Shown: positions 36,647-46,887 of the stretch, piece after piece
Position numbering within the stretch: the first letter of the stretch is position 1
Layout: each line of letters opens with the position of its first letter
Assembly (NCBI RefSeq): GCF_002135375.1
Contig: NZ_NEGH01000001.1
Coordinates: 425,442-489,441 of the forward strand
Direction: 5' to 3'
Length of the DNA: 64,000 nt
Source of the DNA: Acinetobacter sp. ANC 4558
Lineage (GTDB): Bacteria; Pseudomonadota; Gammaproteobacteria; Pseudomonadales; Moraxellaceae
Notes under the pieces: generated by a model
The model's input: only the letters and a program-made list of their open reading frames with translations
What the model was told of the DNA's origin: nothing
The model's database searches: none
Position numbers and translations under genes: made by a program

Positions 36647-36680
36647 ATTTATTTAGGGATGAGTATATCCCTAAATAAAT
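36647..36680. terminator. Hairpin between msrB operon and oleate hydratase
   Basis: Perfect 14-bp stem atttatttagggat (36647-36660) with atccctaaataaat (36667-36680) and six-base loop, between convergent genes. T tracts are part of the stem. Confidence 0.75.
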
Positions 36681-36721
36681 GAATAATCGGCAGTTTTATA
36701 GAACCCATTTTACGTTAGCAT

Positions 36722-38491
36722 TTAATCTTCAGACACTAGATTATATTCTTTGAGTAATATTCCAATTTGAGTTTGATCCAATTTACTTAAAAGAAGGTGA
36801 CGCAAAAATTTGGGACCAGGCACATCAAGTTCTTTTCCATCTCTCAATCGGCTTGTGGCAGCAAGAAGACAGCGAATATCATAAGTTGAGTTAAAGACTT
36901 CAGGAATGCCGCGTTCAATATCTAATAATGTATATACGGCTTCCATGGGGGTACGAACGGAATACTCTGTAGTAAAGATACAATCTCGCTGTTTCGATTC
37001 TGAGAATTGACCAATAAAAGCAAAGTTTTTTGCACCAAGCGGAACAACATCAGGGCGATCTCCTGTTTGGCGAGGCATGAACAATGACGTAATATAAGGC
37101 ATCATCACTGGAACAGTTTTGGCACCAGTACTTGCAAGTTCTGGAATATCTTCAACTGGAACACCCAGATGATAGAGCCACTCTTGTGTAATTTCTTCAC
37201 CTGTACAGTCTTGCATTGACTTTTTAATAAAATCACCAGGTGTTTCAACAAACAAAGAATAGACCCAGACCACAATTTGGTCTTGAGGTTGATTTTTAAA
37301 ATGTGGTTGACGATTAACTGTCCAACTTAGAAGCCATGAAGAATCTTTTGCAGTGACAATACCTCCTGTAACCACTTTGCCACTAAAAGGGTCTCGTTTG
37401 GCAATTTTTTCAATGTATTTCGGAATACGATGATCAAGCGTGGTGACGGTTGCAGACTCCCATTTTGTTTCTGCAATATTGGAACAAAATTTTTCTGGAT
37501 TTCCGAAAGATGAGTATTTTTTCGCAATATTTTTCCATAAATCCCATGCTGGTGCAGGACCCAAGTTAATTTTTGCAGCAGTGTGATGATCACCATAATC
37601 AGAATTCTCAGTTAAAGAACCATTGGTAATAAATAGCAGATCATTTGCGGTTAATGCGACTCCACCATTTTCTCCATGATGTGTCCAATGGATATAATTG
37701 GCAAGTTTATGATTTTCTGAGATTTCAAAGTCGACATCGTTGACAATCATGTCATATTGAAATTTTACCCCATGATCTTTAAGCCATTTGACCAGTGGTA
37801 AGACTAAAGATTCGTATTGATTATATTTGGTGAATTTGAGCGCTGAAAGATTAGGTAAACCATCAATATGGTGAATAAAACGGTGTAAATAGAGTTTGAG
37901 TTCTAAGGCAGAATGCCATTCTTCAAATGCAAACATCGTCCGCCAATACATCCAGAAATTACTTTCAAAAAATGCTGTGCTAAATACATCATTAATACGT
38001 TTATTTTCCATCTCGTCACGTGTGGCAAGAAAAAATTTAATAATTTCTTTTTGTGCTTGATCGTTGAGTGCAAATAAGTTATCTGTGCGCGCGTCTTGTC
38101 CTTGTTGAACTGTTGCTCGTTGTAGTGATGTATTAGGATCATCTTTATTGAGCCAATAAAATTCATCTAAAACACTCGCACCTTCAATTTCTAAAGAGGG
38201 AATAGAGCGAAATAAATCCCATAGGCATTCAAAATGGTTTTCCATTTCACGACCACCACGAATGATAAAACCTTTTTCAGGAACATCTAGTCCATCTAAT
38301 GCTCCTCCAGCAATTGTTTGTTGTTCTAGAATTGTAATTTTATGGCCTAGCATTTGACCATCACGAATGAGAAATGCGGCGCCTGCTAAAGAGGCAAGAC
38401 CTGAGCCAACAAACCAAGCTGATTTTTTATCAACATCTAACGGTTTGCGGGGACGAGCAAAAGCTTCATAATTACCATTTGAATAATACAT
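36722..38491 (-). CDS. ohyA: Oleate hydratase
   Basis: FAD-dependent fatty-acid double-bond hydratase (myosin-cross-reactive antigen family) of 589 residues. It adds water to oleate to give 10-hydroxystearate. The N-terminus MYYSNGNYEAFARPRKP and the dinucleotide motif GSGLASLAGAAFLIRDG are characteristic, as are GGREMENHFECLWDLF and the C-terminal CIFTTEYSVRTPMEAVYTLL. ATG 38491 begins the family N-terminus; the longer frame from 38521 adds ten residues. Monocistronic, probably for handling unsaturated fatty acids in the medium. Confidence 0.95.
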   Translation of the reverse strand: MYYSNGNYEAFARPRKPLDVDKKSAWFVGSGLASLAGAAFLIRDGQMLGHKITILEQQTIAGGALDGLDVPEKGFIIRGGREMENHFECLWDLFRSIPSLEIEGASVLDEFYWLNKDDPNTSLQRATVQQGQDARTDNLFALNDQAQKEIIKFFLATRDEMENKRINDVFSTAFFESNFWMYWRTMFAFEEWHSALELKLYLHRFIHHIDGLPNLSALKFTKYNQYESLVLPLVKWLKDHGVKFQYDMIVNDVDFEISENHKLANYIHWTHHGENGGVALTANDLLFITNGSLTENSDYGDHHTAAKINLGPAPAWDLWKNIAKKYSSFGNPEKFCSNIAETKWESATVTTLDHRIPKYIEKIAKRDPFSGKVVTGGIVTAKDSSWLLSWTVNRQPHFKNQPQDQIVVWVYSLFVETPGDFIKKSMQDCTGEEITQEWLYHLGVPVEDIPELASTGAKTVPVMMPYITSLFMPRQTGDRPDVVPLGAKNFAFIGQFSESKQRDCIFTTEYSVRTPMEAVYTLLDIERGIPEVFNSTYDIRCLLAATSRLRDGKELDVPGPKFLRHLLLSKLDQTQIGILLKEYNLVSED

Positions 38492-38680
38492 TGAAAATAA
38501 CCGAGTTATATAATGAATCAATATTCATATTAAATGTGTAATTGAGCATAGGTGAGGCATGTAAGAATTTGTATACTTTTGTTTTATAGTCATTTATTAA
38601 GTATAACGCAGATCATTTTTCTTTTAATGAGTGTGACTAAGATCAGAGATATGGAAATAAGCTGTTCGTTATTCAAAAAT

Positions 38681-38713
38681 AAAAAACACCTGTGCTGAAA
38701 CAAGGTGTTTTTT
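38681..38713. terminator. Terminator of dapC
   Basis: aaaaaacacct (38681-38691) pairs with aggtgtttttt (38703-38713), 11-base loop; U tract on both strands. Confidence 0.88.
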
Positions 38714-38726
38714 AAGGCTTCTATAT

Positions 38727-39896
38727 TTATAGGATCGCTTTTAGCCTTTGAATTGCTTGTTCACATTGCGTAATATCTGCAACCAATGCCATACGAACAT
38801 GATTTTCACCAGGATTTCCTTGAGGGGTTTCTCGTGATAAATAACGGCCTGGAAGTACTTTGATGTGTGCTTTTTCCATAAGCATTTTTGCAAAGTTTTC
38901 ATCATGATCAACTTTAAGCCAATAATAAAAGCCTGCATCTGGTTTTTGCAGCGGTAATAAATGACCTAATTCATTTTGAAAGAGTTCAAATTTAGCACGA
39001 TAGAGTTTGCGATTGTCTTCTACATGTTGCTCATCATTCCATGCGGTAATTGATGCAAGTTGATGTTGAACTGGCATAGCAGCGCCGTGATATGTACGAT
39101 ATTGCAAATATGGTTTTAAGAGACTAGCATCGCCTGCGACAAAACCAGAACGCATACCAGGTAAATTCGAACGTTTAGAAAGAGAATGGAAAACAACACA
39201 ATTTTTATAATCGTGTCGTCCGATTTCAGCACATACTTCTAATAAACCGACAGGCGCTTGATCAAACCAGAGTTCGGAATAACATTCATCAGATGCGATG
39301 ACAAAATTATATTGATCAGATAACGCAATTAATTTCTTAAATTGTTCTTTTGAAAGTACTGCTCCTGTTGGATTTCCAGGGGTACAAACAAATAATAATG
39401 CAGTTTTTTCCCAAACTTCAGCAGGAACAGCATCAAAATCGCCAAGATAGTTATTTTCTTCTGTACAGTTAATAAAATAAGGTTTTGCACCTGCGAGTAG
39501 TGCTGCGCCTTCATAAATTTGATAAAACGGATTCGGCATGACGACATAAGGAGCATCATCACGATTAATGAGCGCTTGAACAAATGAAAATATTGCTTCA
39601 CGTGTGCCAGAGACAGGGAGAATATTAGTTTCAGCACTTATTTGTTTTAAATGAAAACGGCGAGATAGCCACTGCGCAATACTTTCTCGTAATTCAGGCA
39701 ATCCTTTGCTGTTTGGATAGGTTGATAAGTGATTAAAATGATCAATAATTGCTTGTTTTACAAACTCTGGTGCAGGATGCTTTGGTTCACCAATTGACAA
39801 TGGAATAAGAGGCAGGTCAGCAGGTTGTACCTCTTGAAACAGTCGAGTGAGTTTTTCAAAAGGATAAGGGTGTAATAAAGACAAACTAGAGTTCAT
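38727..39896 (-). CDS. dapC: Succinyldiaminopimelate transaminase DapC
   Basis: PLP aminotransferase of 389 residues in the lysine/peptidoglycan precursor pathway: N-succinyl-L-2-amino-6-oxopimelate and glutamate to N-succinyl-LL-diaminopimelate. Visible motifs: SIGEPKHPAPE, YPNSKGLPELRES, CTPGNPTGAVL, ASDECYSELWFD and the PLP-lysine region SLSKRSNLPGMRSGF. The gene lies 26 bases downstream of glnD on the same strand, the usual glnD-dapC neighbourhood in gammaproteobacteria. Confidence 0.94.
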   Translation of the reverse strand: MNSSLSLLHPYPFEKLTRLFQEVQPADLPLIPLSIGEPKHPAPEFVKQAIIDHFNHLSTYPNSKGLPELRESIAQWLSRRFHLKQISAETNILPVSGTREAIFSFVQALINRDDAPYVVMPNPFYQIYEGAALLAGAKPYFINCTEENNYLGDFDAVPAEVWEKTALLFVCTPGNPTGAVLSKEQFKKLIALSDQYNFVIASDECYSELWFDQAPVGLLEVCAEIGRHDYKNCVVFHSLSKRSNLPGMRSGFVAGDASLLKPYLQYRTYHGAAMPVQHQLASITAWNDEQHVEDNRKLYRAKFELFQNELGHLLPLQKPDAGFYYWLKVDHDENFAKMLMEKAHIKVLPGRYLSRETPQGNPGENHVRMALVADITQCEQAIQRLKAIL

Positions 39897-39922
39897 GGAA
39901 ATTAAATACCGAGCAATTTAAA

Positions 39923-42589
39923 TTAATGTTGACCGCAGACTTGATGAGATGCTTCATCCAAAGCTGCTTTTAAACGTGTTGCGAACAGTTGAGCTTCAAG
40001 TTCGGTCATAGGCGTACCATCTTTCTTGGTGACATAAAAAATATCTTCTGCACGTTCACCTAGAGTGGCAATTCTTGCAGAATGAATATCAAGTCCTTGC
40101 ATCATAAACAAACCGCCTACTTTTGCCAGTAATCCTGGATGGTCAAGTGTTGCAATTTCGACCATATTTTGGTTGAGTGCTTCATTTAACGTAATTTCTG
40201 CGGTGCTTTCAATGTCAAAATGGCGTAATTGACGTGGAATACGTCTTTGCATGAGACCTGGATATTTATCGGATTGACTGAGAGCGGTAACGAGCGAGTG
40301 AATCACTTTTTCCTCTCGTTCTGGATCGGTGAGTAAAGTACCAAAGCGATCTAAAACGACATAGGTGTCTAAGCTAAAAGCTTTTTCTGCTGTAATAATT
40401 CGTGCATCTTGAACATCTAAATTCATACGGTCAAGAATGGCAACAGTAGTTGCAAATAAATTAGGTTTATCTTGAGTATAAATAAAAATTTGTACAGCAT
40501 CTTGTGCATATTTACGGTGTGCCCGCATCAGAACTAATGGGGCAGGATTATCACCATGCTTTAAAATTGCACGTGTGTGCCAAGCAATTTCATCAGGAGA
40601 TTCTTTTAAGAAATATTCATCTCCGAGCTCTTGCCATACCAGTTCTACTTCAGCGAGAGAAAAATCATTGACTAACATTTCACTGGCTGTAAATTTGGTA
40701 TCTTCGATTAGCATTTGATAGTCAACAGGACGATCTAAACCAGAACGAATGGTTTCACGTGCTTGTGTATACAGTTGACGCATCAGCGATGCACGCCAAG
40801 TATTCCAAAGGGTTGGATTGGTAGCATTAATATCTGCAACGGTTAATGTGTACAAATAGTCCAGATGTTCCATATCACCCATTTTTTCGGCAAATTCTTT
40901 GACGACATCTGGGTCGGAAATATCTTTTTTCTGCGCAGTCACTGACATTTGTAAATGGTTTTTAACCATCCAAGCCACTAAGTTGCATTCACGTTCAGTA
41001 AGCCCATGCGCTCGACAAAAATGAATTGCATCGGTTGCACCGAGTTCACTATGATCTCCACCTCGACCTTTGGCAATGTCGTGGAAAATAGCCGCAAGAT
41101 AAACAATATCATGTCGTACAATACGTTGAAAAACAGAGCTTACAACAGGAAAGTCTTTGGCGTAGGCAGGCTCTTTAAAACGACTTAAGTTGCGAATGAG
41201 CAAGAGGGTATGTGCATCTACCGTATAAATATGGAATAAGTCATATTGCATTAATCCCATAATTTGTCCGAAAGACGGAATGTAATGTCCCAATACGCCA
41301 TAGCGTTTCATTGCAACCATTGTTTCATATAAACGTTGAGGAGAACGTAAAATTGCCATGAACAATCCTTGATGAAGCGGATTATCACGAAATTCTTGGT
41401 TAATACGTTTTGCTGCTAACGTTAATAGTCTAAGTGTGCGTGCACGAATACCATCAATATTAGGATAGTTTGCAAGTAAATAGAAAATTTCAAGGATTGC
41501 ACTTGGTCTTTCTGAGAATACTTTATGATGTTGTACGGCAAGCTTGCCATCGACAAGTTTAAAATTCGGATTAATTTCTTCAATACGACGTTCATAACCT
41601 GGTAAGCGCGGCGTAATAACGGATTCATTAAAATAAGCCAATAACATTTCATTTAGCGTAGACACTTGTTGAGCCGTTCGATAATAACGCTTCATAAATT
41701 GTTCAATTGGATAATTGAGAGATTTTCCTTCTTCACGCAAATAGCCAAACTTTGCAGCAATTTCACGTTGATGATCGAATAACAATCGATTTTCATCACG
41801 TTTGGTCATACGATGTAAATGATGACGTATTTCCCAAAGAAAGCTTTCGGCTTCTTCAAGTACCCCAAGTTCAAATTCAGAAATAAACCCTAAATGCACT
41901 AAATCATAAATCCGATTGACACGAAAATGACGTTTTGCAATCCAACCAATTTGATTAATATCTCGAATTCCACCTGGCGCATTTTTAATATCGGGCTCTA
42001 AATTACTTTCAGTATTATTATATTGAGCATAACGCTTGGTCTGCTCTTGCATTTTTGCATCAAAAAAAGTTTTGTCGGTCCATGCGCGAGACACAATTCG
42101 GCGAGGCCACTTGGCTAAATGAGGGTTACCACTAATCAGTCTAGCTTCAATTAGACTGGTTGCTACTGTTAAGTCATTTGTTGCTTGGGTAATACAATCT
42201 TGTAAAGTGCGAACACTAATACCTGGCTTAAAATTTCCAACATCCCATAAACAAGAAATAAAACTCGAAATTAATTCTTCGTGCTGAGTTGATATCTCTC
42301 CTTCGGATAAAATCATAATATCAACATCAGAATAGGGCAGCATTTCCCGCCGACCATAACCACCTACAGCAAATAATCCTAAATTGGTTTTATTAAGTCC
42401 GGAATGTTGCCAGATGAACTCAAGGGCTTCATCAATCAGGTTTGAGCGAGCACGGATTACCTCACGAATGGACAGTCCTTCATCAAAACACGCTTGTAGC
42501 TGATTCTCAACATCTGTGCGCCATTGATTAATTGCATTGACATCATGGCTACTTTTAACATAGTTCAGTAAAGGAAGTGTATTAATCAT
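39923..42589 (-). CDS. glnD: [Protein-PII] uridylyltransferase / uridylyl-removing enzyme
   Basis: Nitrogen sensor of 888 residues that uridylylates PII under nitrogen limitation and removes the label when glutamine is high. Order: nucleotidyltransferase domain ([19 protein letters not shown] near 78-96), helical middle, HD domain ([17 protein letters not shown]), and two C-terminal ACT domains for glutamine binding. The ATG at 42589 is preferred to TTG 42595. No break or missing motif seen. Confidence 0.97.
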   Translation of the reverse strand: MINTLPLLNYVKSSHDVNAINQWRTDVENQLQACFDEGLSIREVIRARSNLIDEALEFIWQHSGLNKTNLGLFAVGGYGRREMLPYSDVDIMILSEGEISTQHEELISSFISCLWDVGNFKPGISVRTLQDCITQATNDLTVATSLIEARLISGNPHLAKWPRRIVSRAWTDKTFFDAKMQEQTKRYAQYNNTESNLEPDIKNAPGGIRDINQIGWIAKRHFRVNRIYDLVHLGFISEFELGVLEEAESFLWEIRHHLHRMTKRDENRLLFDHQREIAAKFGYLREEGKSLNYPIEQFMKRYYRTAQQVSTLNEMLLAYFNESVITPRLPGYERRIEEINPNFKLVDGKLAVQHHKVFSERPSAILEIFYLLANYPNIDGIRARTLRLLTLAAKRINQEFRDNPLHQGLFMAILRSPQRLYETMVAMKRYGVLGHYIPSFGQIMGLMQYDLFHIYTVDAHTLLLIRNLSRFKEPAYAKDFPVVSSVFQRIVRHDIVYLAAIFHDIAKGRGGDHSELGATDAIHFCRAHGLTERECNLVAWMVKNHLQMSVTAQKKDISDPDVVKEFAEKMGDMEHLDYLYTLTVADINATNPTLWNTWRASLMRQLYTQARETIRSGLDRPVDYQMLIEDTKFTASEMLVNDFSLAEVELVWQELGDEYFLKESPDEIAWHTRAILKHGDNPAPLVLMRAHRKYAQDAVQIFIYTQDKPNLFATTVAILDRMNLDVQDARIITAEKAFSLDTYVVLDRFGTLLTDPEREEKVIHSLVTALSQSDKYPGLMQRRIPRQLRHFDIESTAEITLNEALNQNMVEIATLDHPGLLAKVGGLFMMQGLDIHSARIATLGERAEDIFYVTKKDGTPMTELEAQLFATRLKAALDEASHQVCGQH

Positions 42590-42618
42590 GAACAACTGTC
42601 CGTAATGCTGTGATTGAT

Positions 42619-43824
42619 TTAGTTTTGTTGCACTTTAACAAGGTTTGCTGTTTGTTGCGCAAGGTCACGGGCTTGATCTGTTGTTTCAGCACGGGCCGTT
42701 GCAACACCCATTCGACGACGTTTAAAACCTTCTGGTTTACCAAAAAGACGTAAATCAGTATCTGGATGTGCTAACGCAAAATTTAATCCAGAAAATGACA
42801 AATTAGTATCATCCACACCTGCATAAATTACAGAACTTGCAGCTGCACTGTGGCGACTGGTGTTGACAGGCAGACCTAAGATTGCACGTGCATGTAACTC
42901 AAATTCACTTTGAAATTGAGAGGCTAAGGTTACTAAACCAGTATCATGTGGGCGAGGAGATACTTCACTAAACCACACTTTATCGCCTTTGACAAATAAT
43001 TCCACACCAAAAATACCACAGCCGCCTAGTGCAGTTGTTACTTTATGTGCAATTCGCTTTGCTTCTTCAAGTGCAGGAATGGTCATGATCTGAGGTTGCC
43101 AGCTTTCAACATAGTCACCGTCATTTTGACGATGACCAATTGGATCACAATATGAAGTTTCAACCTCACCCGTTTCAGCGTTTTTTGCACGAACTGTCAG
43201 TAAGGTAATTTCAAAATCAAAATCAATTTGAGATTCGACAATTACAGTGCCTTGATTGACGCGACCACCTGTTTGAGCGTATTCCCAAGCCGCATCAACT
43301 TCCTCAAAGCTTTTTACTCTAGATTGCCCCTTACCTGAAGAGGACATGGTTGGCTTGACAAAATTCGGATAGCCAATGTCATCGCAAGCGGCACGGAAAC
43401 TTTCTAGGTTATTCGCAAAGCGATAAGCTGAGGTTGGTAAACCAAGCTCTTCAGCAGCAAGTTTACGAATACCTTCACGGTTCATGGTTAAATTTACAGC
43501 TTTTGCTGAAGGAATAATGGTTGCAATTTTTTGTTCTTCAATATGAATGAGAACCTCAGTTGCAATGGCTTCAATTTCAGGAACAATTAAATGAGGTTTT
43601 ACATGATGAATAAGTGATTTTAATTCTGCAGGATTTGCCATATTTAAAGTATATGAAAAATGGGCAACTTGCATTGCAGGAGCGTGATCATAACGATCAG
43701 CAGCATGTACTTCTACACCGAGTCTTTGTAATGAAATCACCACTTCTTTACCAAGTTCACCGGAACCTAAAAGTAAAACTTTAAAAGCAGAAGGTTGTAG
43801 TGGAGTACCAATAGTCACGCTCAT
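42619..43824 (-). CDS. purT: Formate-dependent phosphoribosylglycinamide formyltransferase
   Basis: ATP-grasp enzyme of 401 residues that formylates GAR with formate and ATP in purine synthesis. The N-terminus after the chosen start ([11 protein letters not shown], then [12 protein letters not shown]) matches PurT; ATP-grasp landmarks [14 protein letters not shown], then [18 protein letters not shown] sequence near the middle are present. The longest frame begins 19 residues earlier at 43881 and is rejected because the GSGELGKE motif should lie close to the start. Convergent on no gene; glnD follows 29 bases later on the same strand. Confidence 0.95.
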   Translation of the reverse strand: MSVTIGTPLQPSAFKVLLLGSGELGKEVVISLQRLGVEVHAADRYDHAPAMQVAHFSYTLNMANPAELKSLIHHVKPHLIVPEIEAIATEVLIHIEEQKIATIIPSAKAVNLTMNREGIRKLAAEELGLPTSAYRFANNLESFRAACDDIGYPNFVKPTMSSSGKGQSRVKSFEEVDAAWEYAQTGGRVNQGTVIVESQIDFDFEITLLTVRAKNAETGEVETSYCDPIGHRQNDGDYVESWQPQIMTIPALEEAKRIAHKVTTALGGCGIFGVELFVKGDKVWFSEVSPRPHDTGLVTLASQFQSEFELHARAILGLPVNTSRHSAAASSVIYAGVDDTNLSFSGLNFALAHPDTDLRLFGKPEGFKRRRMGVATARAETTDQARDLAQQTANLVKVQQN

Positions 43825-43997
43825 GTTTATCATCCATGCTTGATAATATGGACTTTTAGCATAGCAGAACTGTATAAACACTTCAGTGGTGAATATGGCA
43901 AATATTGAATTATTTTAGATATAGATGGTGTAAAAAATAAAATAAGATCAGATTGAAATTGCTTTATTAATGATTAAAATAAACGATATTAAAACCA

Positions 43998-44435
43998 TTA
44001 GAAGAAATTATGATTTTTTCTGCTGTTTGAAATGCCAATAAAAATTGCAGCAGATAAGTCAATAAAATAACAAGAAATTGCGGAAGAAATAACAATGTAG
44101 ATAACGACTAAATTATATGTTTGATCAAAAGAGACAAGTAAAAAACTTAACAATACAGTGACTAATAGAAAATCAAGTAAAGCTTGTAAAAAGTAGGGCA
44201 AATTTGAAACTTGATTGGCAAATAATCTACTGAATATAGTGAACCTCATGTTTAAAACAATCAAAAAGTGACTTGCACCTGCATACATCAAATAGAATAA
44301 AAATAAAGTCTTCCAATGTGTAAAACCAAAGTGGATGGCAGAGACACCAAAAGCAAATGAAACTGATAGGGTGATACTAAGCAAATTAGAACGATGGTTA
44401 AAAAGATTGAGTATTGTAGTCGAATTTACTAGCAT
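43998..44435 (-). CDS. Small integral membrane protein of unknown function
   Basis: A 145-residue very hydrophobic protein with about four membrane helices (roughly 18-38, 42-62, 80-103, 108-133). Divergent from the neighbouring lipoprotein gene, 20 bases between their longest frames. No family recognised and no charged catalytic motif within the membrane; the C-terminus is short and basic (SNSRKNHN). Function cannot be assigned. Confidence 0.7.
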   Translation of the reverse strand: MLVNSTTILNLFNHRSNLLSITLSVSFAFGVSAIHFGFTHWKTLFLFYLMYAGASHFLIVLNMRFTIFSRLFANQVSNLPYFLQALLDFLLVTVLLSFLLVSFDQTYNLVVIYIVISSAISCYFIDLSAAIFIGISNSRKNHNFF

Positions 44436-44467
44436 ATTGCCTGAATGTTTTTAGAGTGACGCTTGAA

Positions 44468-44950
44468 ATGTTAAAGTTAAATCAATCAACATTACTACTC
44501 ATTTCAGTGGTGATGAGTACTTTGTTATTACAGGCATGTGGAAATAATGAAACCAATGAAAAAGTTGTGATTCAACCTGCACTTCAATTAACCAATGATG
44601 CAACGACGTATGCTCAAAAAGCATGGGAATTTATGAATCGCGTAGATGATGTTGTCTATCAGAAAAAAATAGACTTGATCGATGAGCAAGTACGAAAGCC
44701 TGCACGTAAATTAACTACAGACTGGAAAATTAATGTCAAAATGACAGATTCAGTCACTGAAGGTAAATATGCTTTATGTCGTAAGGCATTAACAAGTCTT
44801 GAAATATGGGCGAGAGAAACTGCAGAAGGCATACCGAATACCGCACAAAAACAAGCAGATTATGAGCGTGATAAAGCACAGTGTAAGGATGCAATCAACA
44901 ATCCTAAACTTGGCAATACAGATCCTAAGAAAAATGGGGTAGCTGCTTAA
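44468..44950 (+). CDS. Putative lipoprotein, unknown function
   Basis: A 160-residue envelope protein with signal peptide and lipobox L-L-Q-A-C (Cys24), then a charged helical domain (about 45-150) with two cysteines (KYALCRK and AQCKDA) that could pair. The start is ATG 44468; the longest frame from GTG 44456 adds four residues and overlaps the Shine-Dalgarno sequence. A strong terminator follows. No named family recognised. Confidence 0.75.
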   Translation: MLKLNQSTLLLISVVMSTLLLQACGNNETNEKVVIQPALQLTNDATTYAQKAWEFMNRVDDVVYQKKIDLIDEQVRKPARKLTTDWKINVKMTDSVTEGKYALCRKALTSLEIWARETAEGIPNTAQKQADYERDKAQCKDAINNPKLGNTDPKKNGVAA

Positions 44951-44963
44951 TTTAATTGTATAA

Positions 44964-44990
44964 AAAACGAGATGGTCATAATCTCGTTTT
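44964..44990. terminator. Terminator between convergent lipoprotein and Crp/Fnr genes
   Basis: aaaacgagat (44964-44973) with atctcgtttt (44981-44990); T-rich on both sides. Confidence 0.88.
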
Positions 44991-45035
44991 GATTTTTCAT
45001 CCTTCTTAATGCGACATAGTCATGATGCTGAATTA

Positions 45036-45737
45036 TTATAATTCATCAATTTGTAATGCAATATTATTCAGTTGATACACACTCAGAATTTCAATTTCTT
45101 TAAATGAAATTTTTAGAATTCCAAGTTTTTCAAACTTTTGTAATTCTTGATTAATGGTTTGTCTAGAACAGATTAACATTTGAGCTAATTGTTCTTGAGA
45201 TAACCGAATAATATTATTTTCAATTTCAATATGATTTCCATATCCATTTAAAATAAAAACCAAGCGTTGAGCTAAGCGTTGAGAGAGTTTATACGTTTGT
45301 ATGGCAATTAATTCAGAGAATGCAACACGAAGCTTTTGTGAAGTGAGCTGAGCAATATGAAACCAGAACTGAGGATGAGTGATAAGCAGTTGCTCTAAAT
45401 CTTTCGCATGCACATGTAAGACTAAAGATTTTTGTACGGTAATTGCATCATGTGAACGGGGTTGTTGATCAACTAAAGAAATTTCTCCAAACCACATAAT
45501 TGGGCTTGCAAATGCGACAACAGCTTCTCGACCTTCAGTATTACTATTACTTAAGCGAATGGAACCATCTAAAACTGCATAAATGCCATCAAAGTGGTCA
45601 CCTGAATAGAAAACAGTCTGTTCTTTGTCTAAGGATAATAAGCGAGACTTTTCCAATATAAACTGTTGAAATATTGGAGGTAATGAACTATACCAAAAAT
45701 TATTATTTAATTTATCAACATGTATTTGATTCAGCAA
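45036..45737 (-). CDS. Crp/Fnr-family transcriptional regulator
   Basis: A 233-residue regulator with an N-terminal cyclic-nucleotide-binding-type beta-barrel (about 20-135, GDHFDGIYAVLDGSIRL, then FGEISLVDQQPRSHDAIT) and a C-terminal winged helix (IRLSQEQLAQMLICSRQTINQELQKFEKLGIL). The PRS in the barrel resembles the cAMP-phosphate loop (RxS/T). No Fnr-type cysteine cluster. Start is TTG 45737, supported by AAAGGA about seven bases ahead. Divergent from an Mpo1-like gene with an 18-base palindrome between them, a likely operator. Confidence 0.92.
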   Translation of the reverse strand: MLNQIHVDKLNNNFWYSSLPPIFQQFILEKSRLLSLDKEQTVFYSGDHFDGIYAVLDGSIRLSNSNTEGREAVVAFASPIMWFGEISLVDQQPRSHDAITVQKSLVLHVHAKDLEQLLITHPQFWFHIAQLTSQKLRVAFSELIAIQTYKLSQRLAQRLVFILNGYGNHIEIENNIIRLSQEQLAQMLICSRQTINQELQKFEKLGILKISFKEIEILSVYQLNNIALQIDEL

Positions 45738-45768
45738 GATAATATCCTTTATTTCGGTGTCACATCAC

Positions 45769-45786
45769 TTGTCGGATTAACGACAA
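45769..45786. promoter_or_regulatory. Palindrome in the divergent Crp/Fnr promoter region
   Basis: ttgtcg (45769-45774), gattaa, cgacaa (45781-45786): a perfect 6-6-6 inverted repeat 32 bases upstream of the regulator start. The arrangement suits a dimeric regulator, most simply the Crp/Fnr protein encoded next to it. Inferred. Confidence 0.45.
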
Positions 45787-45842
45787 CTTATTGTGATCAT
45801 CCCTTGTATATTAATAGTATAAAAATGATGGGGAAGGATGCA

Positions 45843-46382
45843 ATGACCAGATTGGAAAAGTTACTCAGTCAATATGCCGCTTATCATCTAGATAAGAGGA
45901 ATGTGGCTACACATTTTGTTGGTATTCCTTTAATTGTGTTTTCAATTATATGTTTAACAGCAAAAGCAGATTTTATTATTTCTGGATATTCTGTGACATT
46001 CGCTTTAATTTTGATGGTACTTAGTACTTTATATTATTTAAGCTTAGATCTATTTTTTGGATTATTAATTGGCATTTTATTTGTGTTGGTTTACCCACTT
46101 GCAATTAGAATTGCTGATATGAGCATTACGTATTGGTTAGTGGGGAGTATTTTAATTTTTATAGTTGGATGGATCTTTCAGTTTATTGGGCATTTTTATG
46201 AGAAAAAGAAACCAGCTTTTACAGATGATATTATTGGATTAATTATTGGACCATTATTTGTGATGGCGGAGTTTATTTTCGCGATAGGACTAAGAAAAGA
46301 GCTTCAACGTACAGTATTTATGGAAGCGCAAAAACTTAGATTAGAAATGGATCATTCATCAGCCAATGTCGAGTCCTCCTAA
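45843..46382 (+). CDS. Mpo1-like (DUF962) membrane protein
   Basis: A 179-residue membrane protein of the DUF962/Mpo1 family, which in yeast is a 2-hydroxy fatty acid dioxygenase. Visible landmarks are the N-terminal YHLDKRNVATHFVGIP (His-rich start), four membrane segments, and FQFIGHFYEKKKPAFTDD with the paired His/Glu. ATG 45843 is chosen: GGGAAGGA lies just before and the family begins at this point, so the upstream 41 residues of the longer frame are rejected. Divergent from the Crp/Fnr gene. Function in Acinetobacter is unproven. Confidence 0.85.
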   Translation: MTRLEKLLSQYAAYHLDKRNVATHFVGIPLIVFSIICLTAKADFIISGYSVTFALILMVLSTLYYLSLDLFFGLLIGILFVLVYPLAIRIADMSITYWLVGSILIFIVGWIFQFIGHFYEKKKPAFTDDIIGLIIGPLFVMAEFIFAIGLRKELQRTVFMEAQKLRLEMDHSSANVESS

Positions 46383-46887
46383 TTTTAATGCTTTATATAA
46401 AATTAGAGAAGATTGCTTTTAAACTAAAAGAAGGGATTTATGGTGTTTTATAACTCTCTTTTTTTGTTTTGCACTCCATTCTATCAATTACATTCTAGTA
46501 GTTAAGTGAATTGATACATGATTTATAAACATTAGAATTTGATATATGCTGATTGTGAGAGGGACGTAATTTTATCATTAAGGATGAATTTTGGGTCGAT
46601 TTTTAAAGATATTTTCTAAATTTTGTAAAACTGTCTGAAATACATGTAACGTCTTTGAAAGAAATTAAGATGTTTTATGTCTTTAATTTATTGTTTTATC
46701 ACTAAATCTTAGATGACTTATAGAGTTGTTTTTTAAAATCCATAGATTTAGTCGACTTTCTAAATATTCGCCCTTTAAAAATATTATAATGCCCATATTG
46801 TTAGTAAAGCGTATCAGAAAAGCTTGGTCAAGATTAAGCAATTGATGACGAATTTTTAGTTCTTTTTTTGAGATTAGATTAATTTTT
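46383..46887. other. 505-base spacer upstream of fxsA
   Basis: Begins with the terminator at 46431-46465. The remainder is AT-rich with no gene; the minus-strand frame at 46683-46970 runs into fxsA and is a shadow. Confidence 0.5.
46431..46465 (+). terminator. Terminator of the Mpo1-like gene
   Basis: aagggatttat (46431-46441) pairs with ataactctctt (46450-46460) with one mismatch and one G-U pair, then ttttt. Confidence 0.7.
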
